This document shows positions 1-5,057 of a stretch of 6,553 nt of DNA, piece by piece (position 1 is the stretch's first letter; every line of letters begins with the position of its first letter). Made by a program: the position numbers and the translations under genes. The notes under the pieces are model-generated. The model was not told where the DNA came from. It worked only from the letters and a program-made list of their open reading frames with translations, and made no database searches. This stretch comes from an uncultured Clostridia bacterium (lineage in GTDB: Bacteria; Bacillota; Clostridia; Oscillospirales; Ruminococcaceae). Where the stretch lies: assembly GCA_947302065.1 (NCBI GenBank), contig CAMYUO010000112.1:1-6553 (forward strand). The letters run 5' to 3'.

Positions 1-2
1 TC

Positions 3-410
3 AGCGCTTGCTTCGGTCAGGCATTCCTCGAGCTGCATCCTACAAAGTATGCTGAAGAGCTCGTTAAGAGAATGGAAAAGAGCGGTGCTAAGGCATACCT
101 CGTAAACACAGGCTGGAACGGCACAGGCAAGAGAATCTCCATCAAGGACACTCGTGGAATCATCGACGCTATCCTCAACGGTGACGTTCTCAAGGCTCCT
201 ACAAAGAAGATCCCTTACTTTGATTTTGAAGTTCCAACTGAGCTTCCCGGCGTTGATCCTGCTATTCTCGATCCGAGAGATACATATGCTTCTGCTTCCG
301 AGTGGGAAGAGAAGGCTAAGGACCTCGCTTCAAGATTCATCAAGAACTTTGCTAAGTATGAGGGCAACGAGGCTGGTAAGGCACTTGTTCCTGCCGGTCC
401 ACAGCTTTAA
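3..410 (+). CDS. pckA: ATP-dependent phosphoenolpyruvate carboxykinase, C-terminal part
   Basis: This is a 5'-truncated gene. The frame is open from the left edge and gives the last 135 residues of a protein normally about 530-540 residues long. The enzyme interconverts oxaloacetate plus ATP with PEP, CO2 and ADP in the cytosol; in fermentative anaerobes it often runs towards oxaloacetate. The visible part matches the ATP-type family closely: SACFGQAF near the start, then LHPTKYAE, then [17 protein letters not shown], which carries the nucleotide-contacting Arg and Thr residues, then PTELPGVD and the C-terminal [12 protein letters not shown]-type PEPCK lacks this arrangement. The gene ends in tandem in-frame stops (TAA TAG) and is followed within 21 nt by a terminator, so it is the last gene of its transcript. 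The start and promoter lie outside the window. The identification is very secure from motif order. Confidence 0.97.
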   Translation, partial: SACFGQAFLELHPTKYAEELVKRMEKSGAKAYLVNTGWNGTGKRISIKDTRGIIDAILNGDVLKAPTKKIPYFDFEVPTELPGVDPAILDPRDTYASASEWEEKAKDLASRFIKNFAKYEGNEAGKALVPAGPQL

Positions 411-430
411 TAGCAATCAAGGAAACAATA

Positions 431-464
431 AAGACGACGTTTTCAAAAGCGTCGTCTTTTTTTG
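431..464 (+). terminator. Rho-independent terminator of pckA
   Basis: A 9-bp perfect stem (431-439 AAGACGACG with 450-458 CGTCGTCTT) closes a 10-nt loop and runs into seven T (457-463). It begins 20 nt after the pckA stop. The reverse strand also shows a T-rich tail (CTTTATTG), so the hairpin may also stop transcripts of the convergent acetyltransferase operon that ends at 472. Confidence 0.93.
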
Positions 465-471
465 TTTGTGA

Positions 472-1032
472 TCAGTATTTAGTTTCTTTTCTCAGAAGTC
501 CGAACACGCATATGTCGATAAGCTCGCCTCGGCAGCGCTCAAATTGGCGCAGAGTTCCCTCTTTGGTAAAGCCAAGCTTTTCAAGCAGTTTCTGCGACGG
601 TACATTCTCAGGCTCAACATAAGCCTCTACCCTGTTGACCGTAGTCTGCTTGAAAAGAAATGCAAGCGTCTCGCTGATAGCCTCGGTCATTATGCCCTTG
701 CCCTGATAACTGCTGTTAAGCTCATAGCCGAGTTCGGCTTTCTCGGCGTCCTCGTTGAAAGCGAAGAAACCGCATGTGCCTATAAGTTTGCCGTTCTCTT
801 TATAACGGATACCCCAGCGTATCATCTGCTTTTGTTCATAGCCCGTTGTAAAGAATTTCACCTGCTCTTTCGCACGGTCAAGCGTTTCAAACGGCAGCAA
901 GTCATAAAACTGCATAACTCTCTTGTCAGAGAATATCTCGAAAATATCCTCAGCATCTGTGTCTTTAAGCGGTGAAAGAATGAGACGCGGTGTCTCTATC
1001 GTGATGTCGGTGTCAAATAATTTAGTAAACAT
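472..1032 (-). CDS. GNAT family N-acetyltransferase, RimJ/RimL-type
   Basis: A 186-residue protein of the usual length for RimJ/RimL-like GNAT enzymes, which move an acetyl group from acetyl-CoA to an amine (a ribosomal protein N-terminus, an antibiotic or a small molecule). Residues 12-20 (IETPRLILS) are the family's opening strand. Residues 72-90 hold a beta-strand pair around GKLIGTCGFF. Motif A lies at 101-117, with the acetyl-CoA pyrophosphate loop YQGKGIM at 109-115 (Q-x-x-G-x-G type). Motif B is at 138-160, with NVPSQKLLEKLGF. The substrate cannot be read from the sequence. It is the second gene of a minus-strand pair, starting 5 nt after the stop of the CatA-like gene. The start codon has no Shine-Dalgarno directly next to it; the nearest good one (AGGAGA) is 28 nt upstream behind a hairpin, which points to translational coupling. 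The start agrees with the family N-terminus. Confidence 0.92.
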   Translation of the reverse strand: MFTKLFDTDITIETPRLILSPLKDTDAEDIFEIFSDKRVMQFYDLLPFETLDRAKEQVKFFTTGYEQKQMIRWGIRYKENGKLIGTCGFFAFNEDAEKAELGYELNSSYQGKGIMTEAISETLAFLFKQTTVNRVEAYVEPENVPSQKLLEKLGFTKEGTLRQFERCRGELIDICVFGLLRKETKY

Positions 1033-1037
1033 AGTTT

Positions 1038-1688
1038 TTACTGCGCAGTCAGCTGCGCTATCTCCTTTTCAAGAGTTTTATAGAACAAAGCTGCAAGGAA
1101 ACCGTCGGCAGATGCGTGATTGAGCCTTATTGCAACAGGCATCATCAGTCTGCCGTTCTCCTCACGGAACTTGCCCCAGTTGACTATCGGATTGAAATAC
1201 AGATAACCGTCGGGCAGCTCGACAGTCATAGAATCAAACGACAGCCACGGCAGGCTCGATGCATCGAACCAGTTCGGGTGATTCTGTTCATCAAGTCCGT
1301 AATCACGGGTAGCCTTTGCTTTGTCAAGGTCTGCTTTTGCGTTGTCATAAAAAGTTTTGTAGTCTTCATGATACTCGCTGTACACGACGGTTATCGTTTC
1401 AGTATCTTCATGGAAAACAAAATGTCGTGGGTTTATCTTGTCAAACAGCCAAAGCTCGTTCGTCGGATATTTCCAGAAATATCGGTAATCTTCCCTGCTG
1501 TTGAGCGTTCTGGTCAGCACATAGAGAAAATTGAGATAAAAGCTCGTCTCTGTTCGCTTTGAAAAAGCTTTAAGCTCGGTGACATCGACTCTTGCGGTAA
1601 CTGCGAATGAGCATTTGCAGTCATCAGAAAAATGCTTGAATATGTCCTTGCGATAGTAGGAACTTGTATCTATAACTTTGTAGTTCAT
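1038..1688 (-). CDS. CatA-like O-acetyltransferase (chloramphenicol acetyltransferase superfamily)
   Basis: A 216-residue protein matching type A chloramphenicol acetyltransferases (about 210-220 residues) along its whole length. These act as cytosolic trimers that transfer acetyl from acetyl-CoA to a hydroxyl. Visible family blocks are the N-terminal YRKDIFKHF followed by CSFAVTARVDVT (about 12-37), SSLPWLSF (144-151; its Ser corresponds to the oxyanion-stabilising Ser of CAT), FNPIVNWGKF (165-174) and the active-site block RLNHASADGF (188-197). The catalytic His is His191 and the paired Asp is Asp195. Classical CATs read HH here; this protein reads NH, keeping the catalytic second His. That suggests an active acetyltransferase, but chloramphenicol may not be its substrate. 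The start has a good AGGAG 8 nt upstream and an extended -10 promoter. It heads a two-gene operon with the GNAT gene. Whether it gives resistance is unknown. Confidence 0.9.
   Translation of the reverse strand: MNYKVIDTSSYYRKDIFKHFSDDCKCSFAVTARVDVTELKAFSKRTETSFYLNFLYVLTRTLNSREDYRYFWKYPTNELWLFDKINPRHFVFHEDTETITVVYSEYHEDYKTFYDNAKADLDKAKATRDYGLDEQNHPNWFDASSLPWLSFDSMTVELPDGYLYFNPIVNWGKFREENGRLMMPVAIRLNHASADGFLAALFYKTLEKEIAQLTAQ
1043..1066 (-). promoter_or_regulatory. Hairpin between distant Shine-Dalgarno and GNAT start
   Basis: On the minus strand AGGAGA (1066-1061) is followed by a perfect 6-bp hairpin (GCGCAG, loop CTGA, CTGCGC; 1058-1043), then the CatA-like stop (1040-1038) and the GNAT ATG (1032-1030). 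The linear gap from AGGAGA to ATG is 28 nt, too long for normal initiation. If the 16-nt hairpin folds, the effective gap is about 12 nt. The role in initiation is inferred. Confidence 0.4.
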
Positions 1689-1696
1689 AGTTCTCT

Positions 1697-1748
1697 CTCC
1701 TTTGTTTCTTTATGTTTAAATGATAACACATTTAGTTCATTTTTGCAA
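1697..1748 (-). promoter_or_regulatory. Promoter and RBS of the acetyltransferase operon
   Basis: On the minus strand there is a -35 box TTGCAA (1748-1743), a 17-bp spacer and a -10 box TATCAT (1725-1720). The -10 is preceded by TGT, giving the extended -10 pattern TGnTATCAT. An AGGAG (1701-1697) sits 8 nt before the ATG at 1688. Box matches and the exact 17-bp spacing support a housekeeping-sigma promoter. Confidence 0.75.
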
Positions 1749-1760
1749 GTGGTGGCTGGA

Positions 1761-1803
1761 AACATATGAACAAATGTTAAGTTTTCGTAAACAAAGTCGT
1801 AAA
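1761..1803. promoter_or_regulatory. Operator-like repeats between divergent promoters
   Basis: An 18-bp imperfect inverted repeat AACATAT-GAAC-AAATGTT (1761-1778) is followed by a direct repeat of TCGTAAA (1785-1791 and 1797-1803) with a 12-bp period, ending 4 bp before the Enzyme I -35 box. The position between two divergent promoters is typical for regulator binding sites. No regulator gene is present in the window, so the assignment is by position and symmetry only. Confidence 0.35.
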
Positions 1804-1807
1804 AATC

Positions 1808-1865
1808 TTTTCATTTTCCGTAGACGTGTTATAATGTAATCAAAGCAACTATTCAAAAGGGGGTG
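1808..1865 (+). promoter_or_regulatory. Promoter and RBS of Enzyme I
   Basis: A perfect -10 TATAAT (1830-1835) lies 16 bp downstream of a partial -35, TTTTCA (1808-1813). Transcription would start near 1842, giving a leader of about 29 nt. A purine-rich AAGGGGGTGG (1856-1865) just before the ATG at 1871 is the RBS. The weak -35 next to direct repeats could reflect a need for an activator. Confidence 0.75.
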
Positions 1866-1870
1866 GCATT

Positions 1871-3550
1871 ATGCAGAAGCTGATGGGCAACGCCGTGTAC
1901 GGCGGCATAGGCAGAGGTGTTATCAAGTTCTTTCACCGTGACGAAGTAGTTATCAGCAAGGCAAGAGTAGTTGACACACTCAGAGAGCTTAGGCGTTTTG
2001 CCTACGCCCGCAATGAAGTTATCGAAGAGCTGAAACAGCTTTACAATCAAGCTGTGACCGAGGTCGGCGAAGACGAGGCGCAGATCTTTATGATCCACCA
2101 GATGATCATCGACGACAACCAGTATGTCAGCTCAATGGAAAAGCTGATACTCAACGAGCACTGCAATGCAGAGTTCGCTGTTGTGAGAACAGTAAAAGTT
2201 TTCAGCAAGATGATGAGCGATATGAGCAGCGAGTCGGAATACATAAGCGAGCGTATCGCTGATATAAGAGACGTTTCTGCGAGGCTGCTGCGTCACATAC
2301 AGAACCGTGACGAAAAGGTCTTCAAACTCGAAGAAATGTCGGTAGTATGCGCTGATGACTTTTTGCCGAGCGAGACGATCATGCTCGACAAATCAAAGGT
2401 CGCAGCTATCTGCACATCATACGGCTCCGCAAACTCGCACACGGCTATCCTCGCAAGAACAAGAGGGATCCCCTGCATCATTGGCATCGGCGAAGAACTG
2501 AAAGAAACTCTCGAAAACAAATACTGCATCGTTGACAGCTACAGCGGCATAATGTACATCGAGCCTGACAATGAGACTGCCAAGCTGCTCGACCACAAGG
2601 AAGCTGTTGAGGGCAGAAAGAGAGAACTGCTGACACGACTCAGAGGACGCAAGAACATCACCCGTGACGGCAGAGAAATAGAGGTGCTGGCAAACATCTG
2701 CGATCTGACAGATATCGAAAGCGCCAAGACAAACGACTGCGGCGGCATAGGACTGCTGCGAAGCGAATATCTTTACAACAACAAAGAGGACTATCCTGAC
2801 GAGGAAGTACAGTTTTACAATTACAGGCGTGTGCTGACAGAGATGCAGGGCAAGCCTGTGGTCATCAGGACGATGGACATCGGCGCAGACAGCGACCTTG
2901 AGTATTTCGGGTTTGAACATGAGAAAAACCCGGCTCTCGGTTTCCGCTCGATAAGAGTCTGCCTTTCACGTCCCGAGATATTCAAAACACAGCTCAGGGC
3001 ACTTTTCAGAGCATCCGTTTACGGTGACCTGAGGATCCTGTTCCCACTCATTATAGACGTTTCGGAGATAATCAGGATCAAAGAGATCGTTGATGAGGTA
3101 AAGGCGGAGCTTATCCACGACAACAAGCCGTTTAAGGATAATATACCGCTCGGTGCGCTGATCGAAACACCTGCAGCGGTAATGCTGAGTGACCTGCTGG
3201 CACAGAACGTAGATTTCTTTGCGATAGGCACAAACGATCTTGAGCAGTATTCAAATGCGATATACAGGTATAACCCGAATTTTGAACAGATCTGCCCCGA
3301 TGATCACATCTGTGTTTTAAGAATGATAAAAATGGTCTGCGACAACGCTCACGCACACGGTATTAAAGCGTACATATGCGGCGAGCTTGGTGCTGACACA
3401 GATTACACCGAGGTATTTCTTGATTTGCACGTTGACGGTCTGTCGGTGACCCCGACAAACATACTGACGGTCAGAAAGACGATAAGAAGCCTGAATCTTA
3501 GCGACAGACGACAGGTCAGACAGAACATCCAGAAACATCTCAAATGCTGA
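1871..3550 (+). CDS. ptsI: PTS Enzyme I (phosphoenolpyruvate-protein phosphotransferase)
   Basis: A 559-residue protein, slightly short of the usual 570-575. Enzyme I takes phosphate from PEP onto a histidine and passes it to HPr, the first step of the sugar phosphotransferase system. The HPr-binding and phosphohistidine domain covers about 1-225, with the phosphorylated His190 in GSANSHTAILAR (185-196), at almost the same position as E. coli His189. The PEP-binding barrel follows, with GLLRSEYL (Arg297), VIRTMDIGAD (Arg333), LIETPAAV (Glu432), DFFAIGTNDLEQY (448-460, Asn455), Arg466 and the CGELGAD loop (Cys503). All main catalytic positions are present, so it should be active. Differences from common Enzyme I are NSH instead of TSH before the phospho-His, and TPTN instead of the usual S-M-S-A near the C-terminus. 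The gene stands alone: no HPr gene or EII permease is adjacent, so partners must lie elsewhere. In databases the same family is often labelled ptsP. Confidence 0.95.
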   Translation: MQKLMGNAVYGGIGRGVIKFFHRDEVVISKARVVDTLRELRRFAYARNEVIEELKQLYNQAVTEVGEDEAQIFMIHQMIIDDNQYVSSMEKLILNEHCNAEFAVVRTVKVFSKMMSDMSSESEYISERIADIRDVSARLLRHIQNRDEKVFKLEEMSVVCADDFLPSETIMLDKSKVAAICTSYGSANSHTAILARTRGIPCIIGIGEELKETLENKYCIVDSYSGIMYIEPDNETAKLLDHKEAVEGRKRELLTRLRGRKNITRDGREIEVLANICDLTDIESAKTNDCGGIGLLRSEYLYNNKEDYPDEEVQFYNYRRVLTEMQGKPVVIRTMDIGADSDLEYFGFEHEKNPALGFRSIRVCLSRPEIFKTQLRALFRASVYGDLRILFPLIIDVSEIIRIKEIVDEVKAELIHDNKPFKDNIPLGALIETPAAVMLSDLLAQNVDFFAIGTNDLEQYSNAIYRYNPNFEQICPDDHICVLRMIKMVCDNAHAHGIKAYICGELGADTDYTEVFLDLHVDGLSVTPTNILTVRKTIRSLNLSDRRQVRQNIQKHLKC

Positions 3551-3553
3551 AAA

Positions 3554-3583
3554 ACGGCTGTTGCATATAAATGCAGCAGCCGT
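3554..3583. terminator. Shared hairpin terminator between Enzyme I and thioesterase
   Basis: A 13-bp stem (3554-3566 with 3571-3583, one G-U pair) with an ATAA loop fills the 38-bp gap between two convergent genes. On the minus strand the stem is followed by five T, a proper intrinsic terminator for the thioesterase transcript. On the plus strand the tail is GATCATTATT, so termination of Enzyme I would be weaker. Confidence 0.85.
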
Positions 3584-3588
3584 GATCA

Positions 3589-4005
3589 TTATTCCTGGAA
3601 GTATTTCATATATATATCATACAGCTCAGGGCAGGCTTTTTTCAGCCTTACAGGTCTCAGGTCTGGTGTTGTAAAGCAGTGGCTAGTTTTTGCGGTGAGT
3701 GAAAGTGTTCCCTGCGTTACGTTTCTGACCTCATATTCAAGGGCGAATTTGCAGCCGCTGAACTCGGTTATTCTGCTTTCGACCTCAAACGTATCACCGA
3801 ATCTGACGGGATATTTATAATGCGTTTCCACTGAAAGGACAGGGACAACGATGCCCATAGCCTCGAGCTTTGCAAACGGGAATCCCATTTTTTCCATCAT
3901 ATCCACCCTTGCCTCTTCAAGCCAGCGGACATAATTGGAATGGTGGATTATATCCATTCTGTCCGTTTCGTAATAAAAGGCTTTTCGAGAATAAATATTT
4001 GTCAT
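3589..4005 (-). CDS. Acyl-CoA thioesterase, YbgC/FadM type (4HBT hotdog fold)
   Basis: A 138-residue hotdog-fold thioesterase, the normal size for YbgC/FadM proteins, which hydrolyse acyl-CoA thioesters in the cytosol. The signature stretch at residues 11-33 runs YYETDRMDIIHHSNYVRWLEE then AR. Asp15 matches the catalytic Asp of E. coli YbgC (Asp18). Two residues differ from the usual DxGGVVYH pattern: Met17-Asp18 replace the glycines. Residues 60-75 (VETHYKYPVRFGD) are the second conserved block (the YxxPxxxGD strand turn). The start is placed at the ATG at 4005 because AAGGGGAG lies 6 nt before it and the protein then begins MTNIYSRKAFYYETD, as in the family. An upstream in-frame ATG at 4047 would add 14 residues, but it lies upstream of the -10 box identified here and has no RBS. 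It has its own promoter and is monocistronic. The acyl substrate is unknown. Confidence 0.9.
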   Translation of the reverse strand: MTNIYSRKAFYYETDRMDIIHHSNYVRWLEEARVDMMEKMGFPFAKLEAMGIVVPVLSVETHYKYPVRFGDTFEVESRITEFSGCKFALEYEVRNVTQGTLSLTAKTSHCFTTPDLRPVRLKKACPELYDIYMKYFQE

Positions 4006-4066
4006 TTTACGCTCCCCTTTCGATATCTCATAGTTTAACGATATCACAACTGCGGCATATTGTCAA
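4006..4066 (-). promoter_or_regulatory. Thioesterase promoter with GATATC repeats
   Basis: On the minus strand there is a perfect -35 TTGACA (4066-4061), a 17-bp spacer and a -10 TATCGT (4043-4038) preceded by TGA (extended -10). The RBS AAGGGGAG (4019-4012) is 6 nt from the ATG. The plus-strand heptamer CGATATC occurs at 4021-4027 and again at 4039-4045, overlapping the -10 box, and its GATATC core is palindromic. It could be an operator pair, but that is inferred from position. Confidence 0.75.
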
Positions 4067-4095
4067 GCAAACAGCAACTTTTTATCGAAAAAGTC

Positions 4096-4124
4096 TTGAT
4101 TTTTTATTATACATGTGCTATAAT
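4096..4124 (+). promoter_or_regulatory. Strong promoter of the tRNA-Ser locus
   Basis: A -35 TTGATT (4096-4101), a 17-bp spacer and a perfect -10 TATAAT (4119-4124), with TGC directly before it (extended -10). Transcription should start near 4131, about 8 nt before the truncated tRNA copy and about 175 nt before the intact tRNA. No other good promoter lies between the two copies, so both are probably on one transcript. Confidence 0.8.
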
Positions 4125-4138
4125 ATTAAGGTCATAAT

Positions 4139-4177
4139 GCAAATGTACCCAAGTGGCTGAAGGGTTCGCACTCGAAA
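4139..4177 (+). pseudogene. Truncated tRNA-Ser(CGA), 5' half only
   Basis: These 39 nt match the first 39 nt of the intact tRNA-Ser at 4307-4345 at 37 positions. The differences are A for G at 4142 (acceptor stem) and T for C at 4166 (anticodon stem). The copy holds the 5' acceptor strand, D-arm, 5' anticodon strand and the whole anticodon loop with CGA, then similarity stops at the end of the loop. No 3' anticodon strand, variable arm, T-arm or CCA end follows, so it cannot form a tRNA. It may be a partial duplication or a recombination remnant; it lies between the promoter and the functional gene. Confidence 0.88.
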
Positions 4178-4306
4178 CATAGTCGGCTCTGTCACTGTCA
4201 ATGTGACCGAAGCCCTGTTTTAAAGCGGTTTAAGCTGACCACAGGTTTTGATTTCTTGGGCTGCGTCTCGCAGATTTCTCGCAAATTTCCAAACTCAACT
4301 TAATAT
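4178..4306 (+). other. Structured spacer between the truncated and intact tRNA-Ser
   Basis: This stretch of 129 nt has no credible ORF. It contains an interrupted hairpin (GGCT 4185-4188 with AGCC 4211-4214, and inside it GTCAC 4191-4195 with GTGAC 4203-4207), a second hairpin (CCTGT 4214-4218 with ACAGG 4241-4245 around TTTAAA-GCGG-TTTAAG), a small one (CTGCG 4261-4265, CGCAG 4269-4273), and an 11-bp tandem repeat TCTCGCARATT (4266-4276 and 4277-4287). It is probably transcribed as part of the pre-tRNA leader. I recognise no known RNA family in it. Confidence 0.5.
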
Positions 4307-4398
4307 GCAGATGTACCCAAGTGGCTGAAGGGTCCGCACTCGAAATGCGGTAGGACGGCAATACCGTCGCGAGAGTTCAAATCTCTCCATCTGCGCCA
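4307..4398 (+). tRNA. tRNA-Ser (anticodon CGA)
   Basis: A complete class II tRNA with encoded CCA. The acceptor stem is GCAGATG (4307-4313) with CATCTGC (4388-4394), discriminator G4395 and CCA at 4396-4398. The D-arm has CCC/GGG around AAGTGGCTGAA. The anticodon stem CCGCA/TGCGG (4334-4338, 4346-4350) encloses the loop CTCGAAA, anticodon CGA at 4341-4343, reading UCG serine codons. A long variable arm GACGG/CCGTC (4354-4366) is diagnostic of Ser/Leu/Tyr-type tRNAs. The T-arm is GAGAG/CTCTC around TTCAAAT. All stems pair perfectly, so the gene looks functional. Serine tRNA genes are frequent integration targets for tyrosine recombinases, and one is encoded nearby at 5066-6265. Confidence 0.97.
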
Positions 4399-4399
4399 T

Positions 4400-4414
4400 G
4401 TGCACATAGTGCAC
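4400..4414. repeat. Palindrome pair GTGCAC-ATA-GTGCAC just after tRNA-Ser
   Basis: Two copies of the self-complementary hexamer GTGCAC, separated by ATA, start 2 nt after the CCA end of tRNA-Ser. They can form a 6-bp hairpin in RNA. They could guide 3' processing of the pre-tRNA or be a DNA-binding site. The function is unknown. Confidence 0.5.
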
Positions 4415-4423
4415 TTCGTCAAC

Positions 4424-4448
4424 CGCCTTTTGCACATTGCAAAGGGCG
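4424..4448 (+). terminator. Probable terminator of the tRNA-Ser transcript
   Basis: An 11-bp stem (CGCCTTTTGCA 4424-4434 with TGCAAAGGGCG 4438-4448, one G-U pair) and a CAT loop sit 25 nt after the tRNA. The tail is ATTGTGTTATTTTG, T-rich but broken, so termination may be partial and allow read-through into the lipoprotein gene, for which I see no clear separate promoter. Confidence 0.65.
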
Positions 4449-4492
4449 ATTGTGTTATTTTGCGATATGAAGAATTGTAGGAGGTAATCAAC

Positions 4493-5041
4493 ATGAAGAA
4501 GTCAATTTTGGCAAAGGCTGCAAGCATTATCCTTGCATCATCTCTTATGCTGGGTATGACCGCCTGCGGCGACAGCAGCAGCAAGTCCGATAACAACAGC
4601 ACTGCATCAAGCACAGCTGCATCCTCTAAGGCTGAGGACAAGGAGATAACAGGAAAGACAGAAACATGGGGTGTGTTCACTGTTCTCGTTCCGGACGGCT
4701 GGACGCTCAGAAAGGGCGATGCTCTCGATGAGAACGATCCTAACTACTGCTCTGTAAAGAAGTCTGATTTCTCATTCTTCGATCTTAAGAGCGAAACTGA
4801 CGAGGTTTCCAAGAAGCAGTATGATTACAACAAGAAGACATATACTCAGGATCAGAAGGATCTTCCTGCTACCAAGGTCGGCGACATCGAGTGGAACGGC
4901 TTTGAGTACGGCGGAGACCTCAACAAAGGCTTTGAGCTTTATGCAACCGTTAACGGAAAGAACATCAGAGTTTCTTCCTGCGGTTTCAAGTTTGACAGCC
5001 CTGAGGCTAAAGCAGTTCTTGGCTCTATCAAGCTCAGCTAA
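4493..5041 (+). CDS. Small secreted lipoprotein of unknown function
   Basis: A 182-residue protein with a type II signal peptide: basic start MKKSILAK, hydrophobic core about 9-21, and lipobox MTAC with the lipidated Cys25. A flexible Ser/Thr/Asn/Ala-rich linker follows (about 28-50), which would lift a compact domain (about 55-182) away from the membrane. The domain opens with ETWGVFTVLVPDGWTLRKGD and ends GSIKLS. It is polar, contains DPNYC and WNGFEYGGD, and has two cysteines (86 and 163) that could form a disulfide if exported. I do not recognise a family with a known function; similar small VPDGW-type lipoproteins occur in Clostridia, as far as I recall. The start is secure, with AGGAGG 8 nt upstream. 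The gene is followed by its own terminator. It lies between tRNA-Ser and the integrase, so it may be either a core gene or element cargo. Confidence 0.88.
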   Translation: MKKSILAKAASIILASSLMLGMTACGDSSSKSDNNSTASSTAASSKAEDKEITGKTETWGVFTVLVPDGWTLRKGDALDENDPNYCSVKKSDFSFFDLKSETDEVSKKQYDYNKKTYTQDQKDLPATKVGDIEWNGFEYGGDLNKGFELYATVNGKNIRVSSCGFKFDSPEAKAVLGSIKLS

Positions 5042-5057
5042 TATACAGCACATTCAA

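Noticed and set aside
544..975. 143-codon plus-strand ORF opposite the GNAT gene
   Set aside because: It is antisense to a complete GNAT protein, lacks domain similarity and looks like a mirror frame. The same holds for 1116-1562 opposite the CatA-like gene.
2417..2920. 167-codon minus-strand ORF inside Enzyme I
   Set aside because: It is fully antisense to conserved Enzyme I coding sequence, with no RBS or recognisable domain.
4006..4047. Upstream ATG at 4047 as the thioesterase start
   Set aside because: It lies upstream of the -10 box (4043-4038) and has no RBS; the ATG at 4005 has AAGGGGAG at the right distance and gives the family N-terminus.
4139..4306. Group I intron or split tRNA in the anticodon loop
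   Set aside because: The sequence after 4177 leads to a second complete tRNA with its own 5' half, not to a lone 3' exon, and the 129-nt spacer is short and lacks recognisable intron core elements.
4178..4306. Degenerate 3' half of the first tRNA
   Set aside because: No matching anticodon strand, variable arm, T-arm or acceptor strand can be found, although the 5' half is 37/39 identical. Decay would not be so one-sided.
4300..4680. 126-codon minus-strand ORF across tRNA-Ser and the lipoprotein start
   Set aside because: Its C-terminal part is the reverse complement of the tRNA, a well-known source of false ORFs, and the rest is antisense to a gene with a clear signal peptide and RBS.
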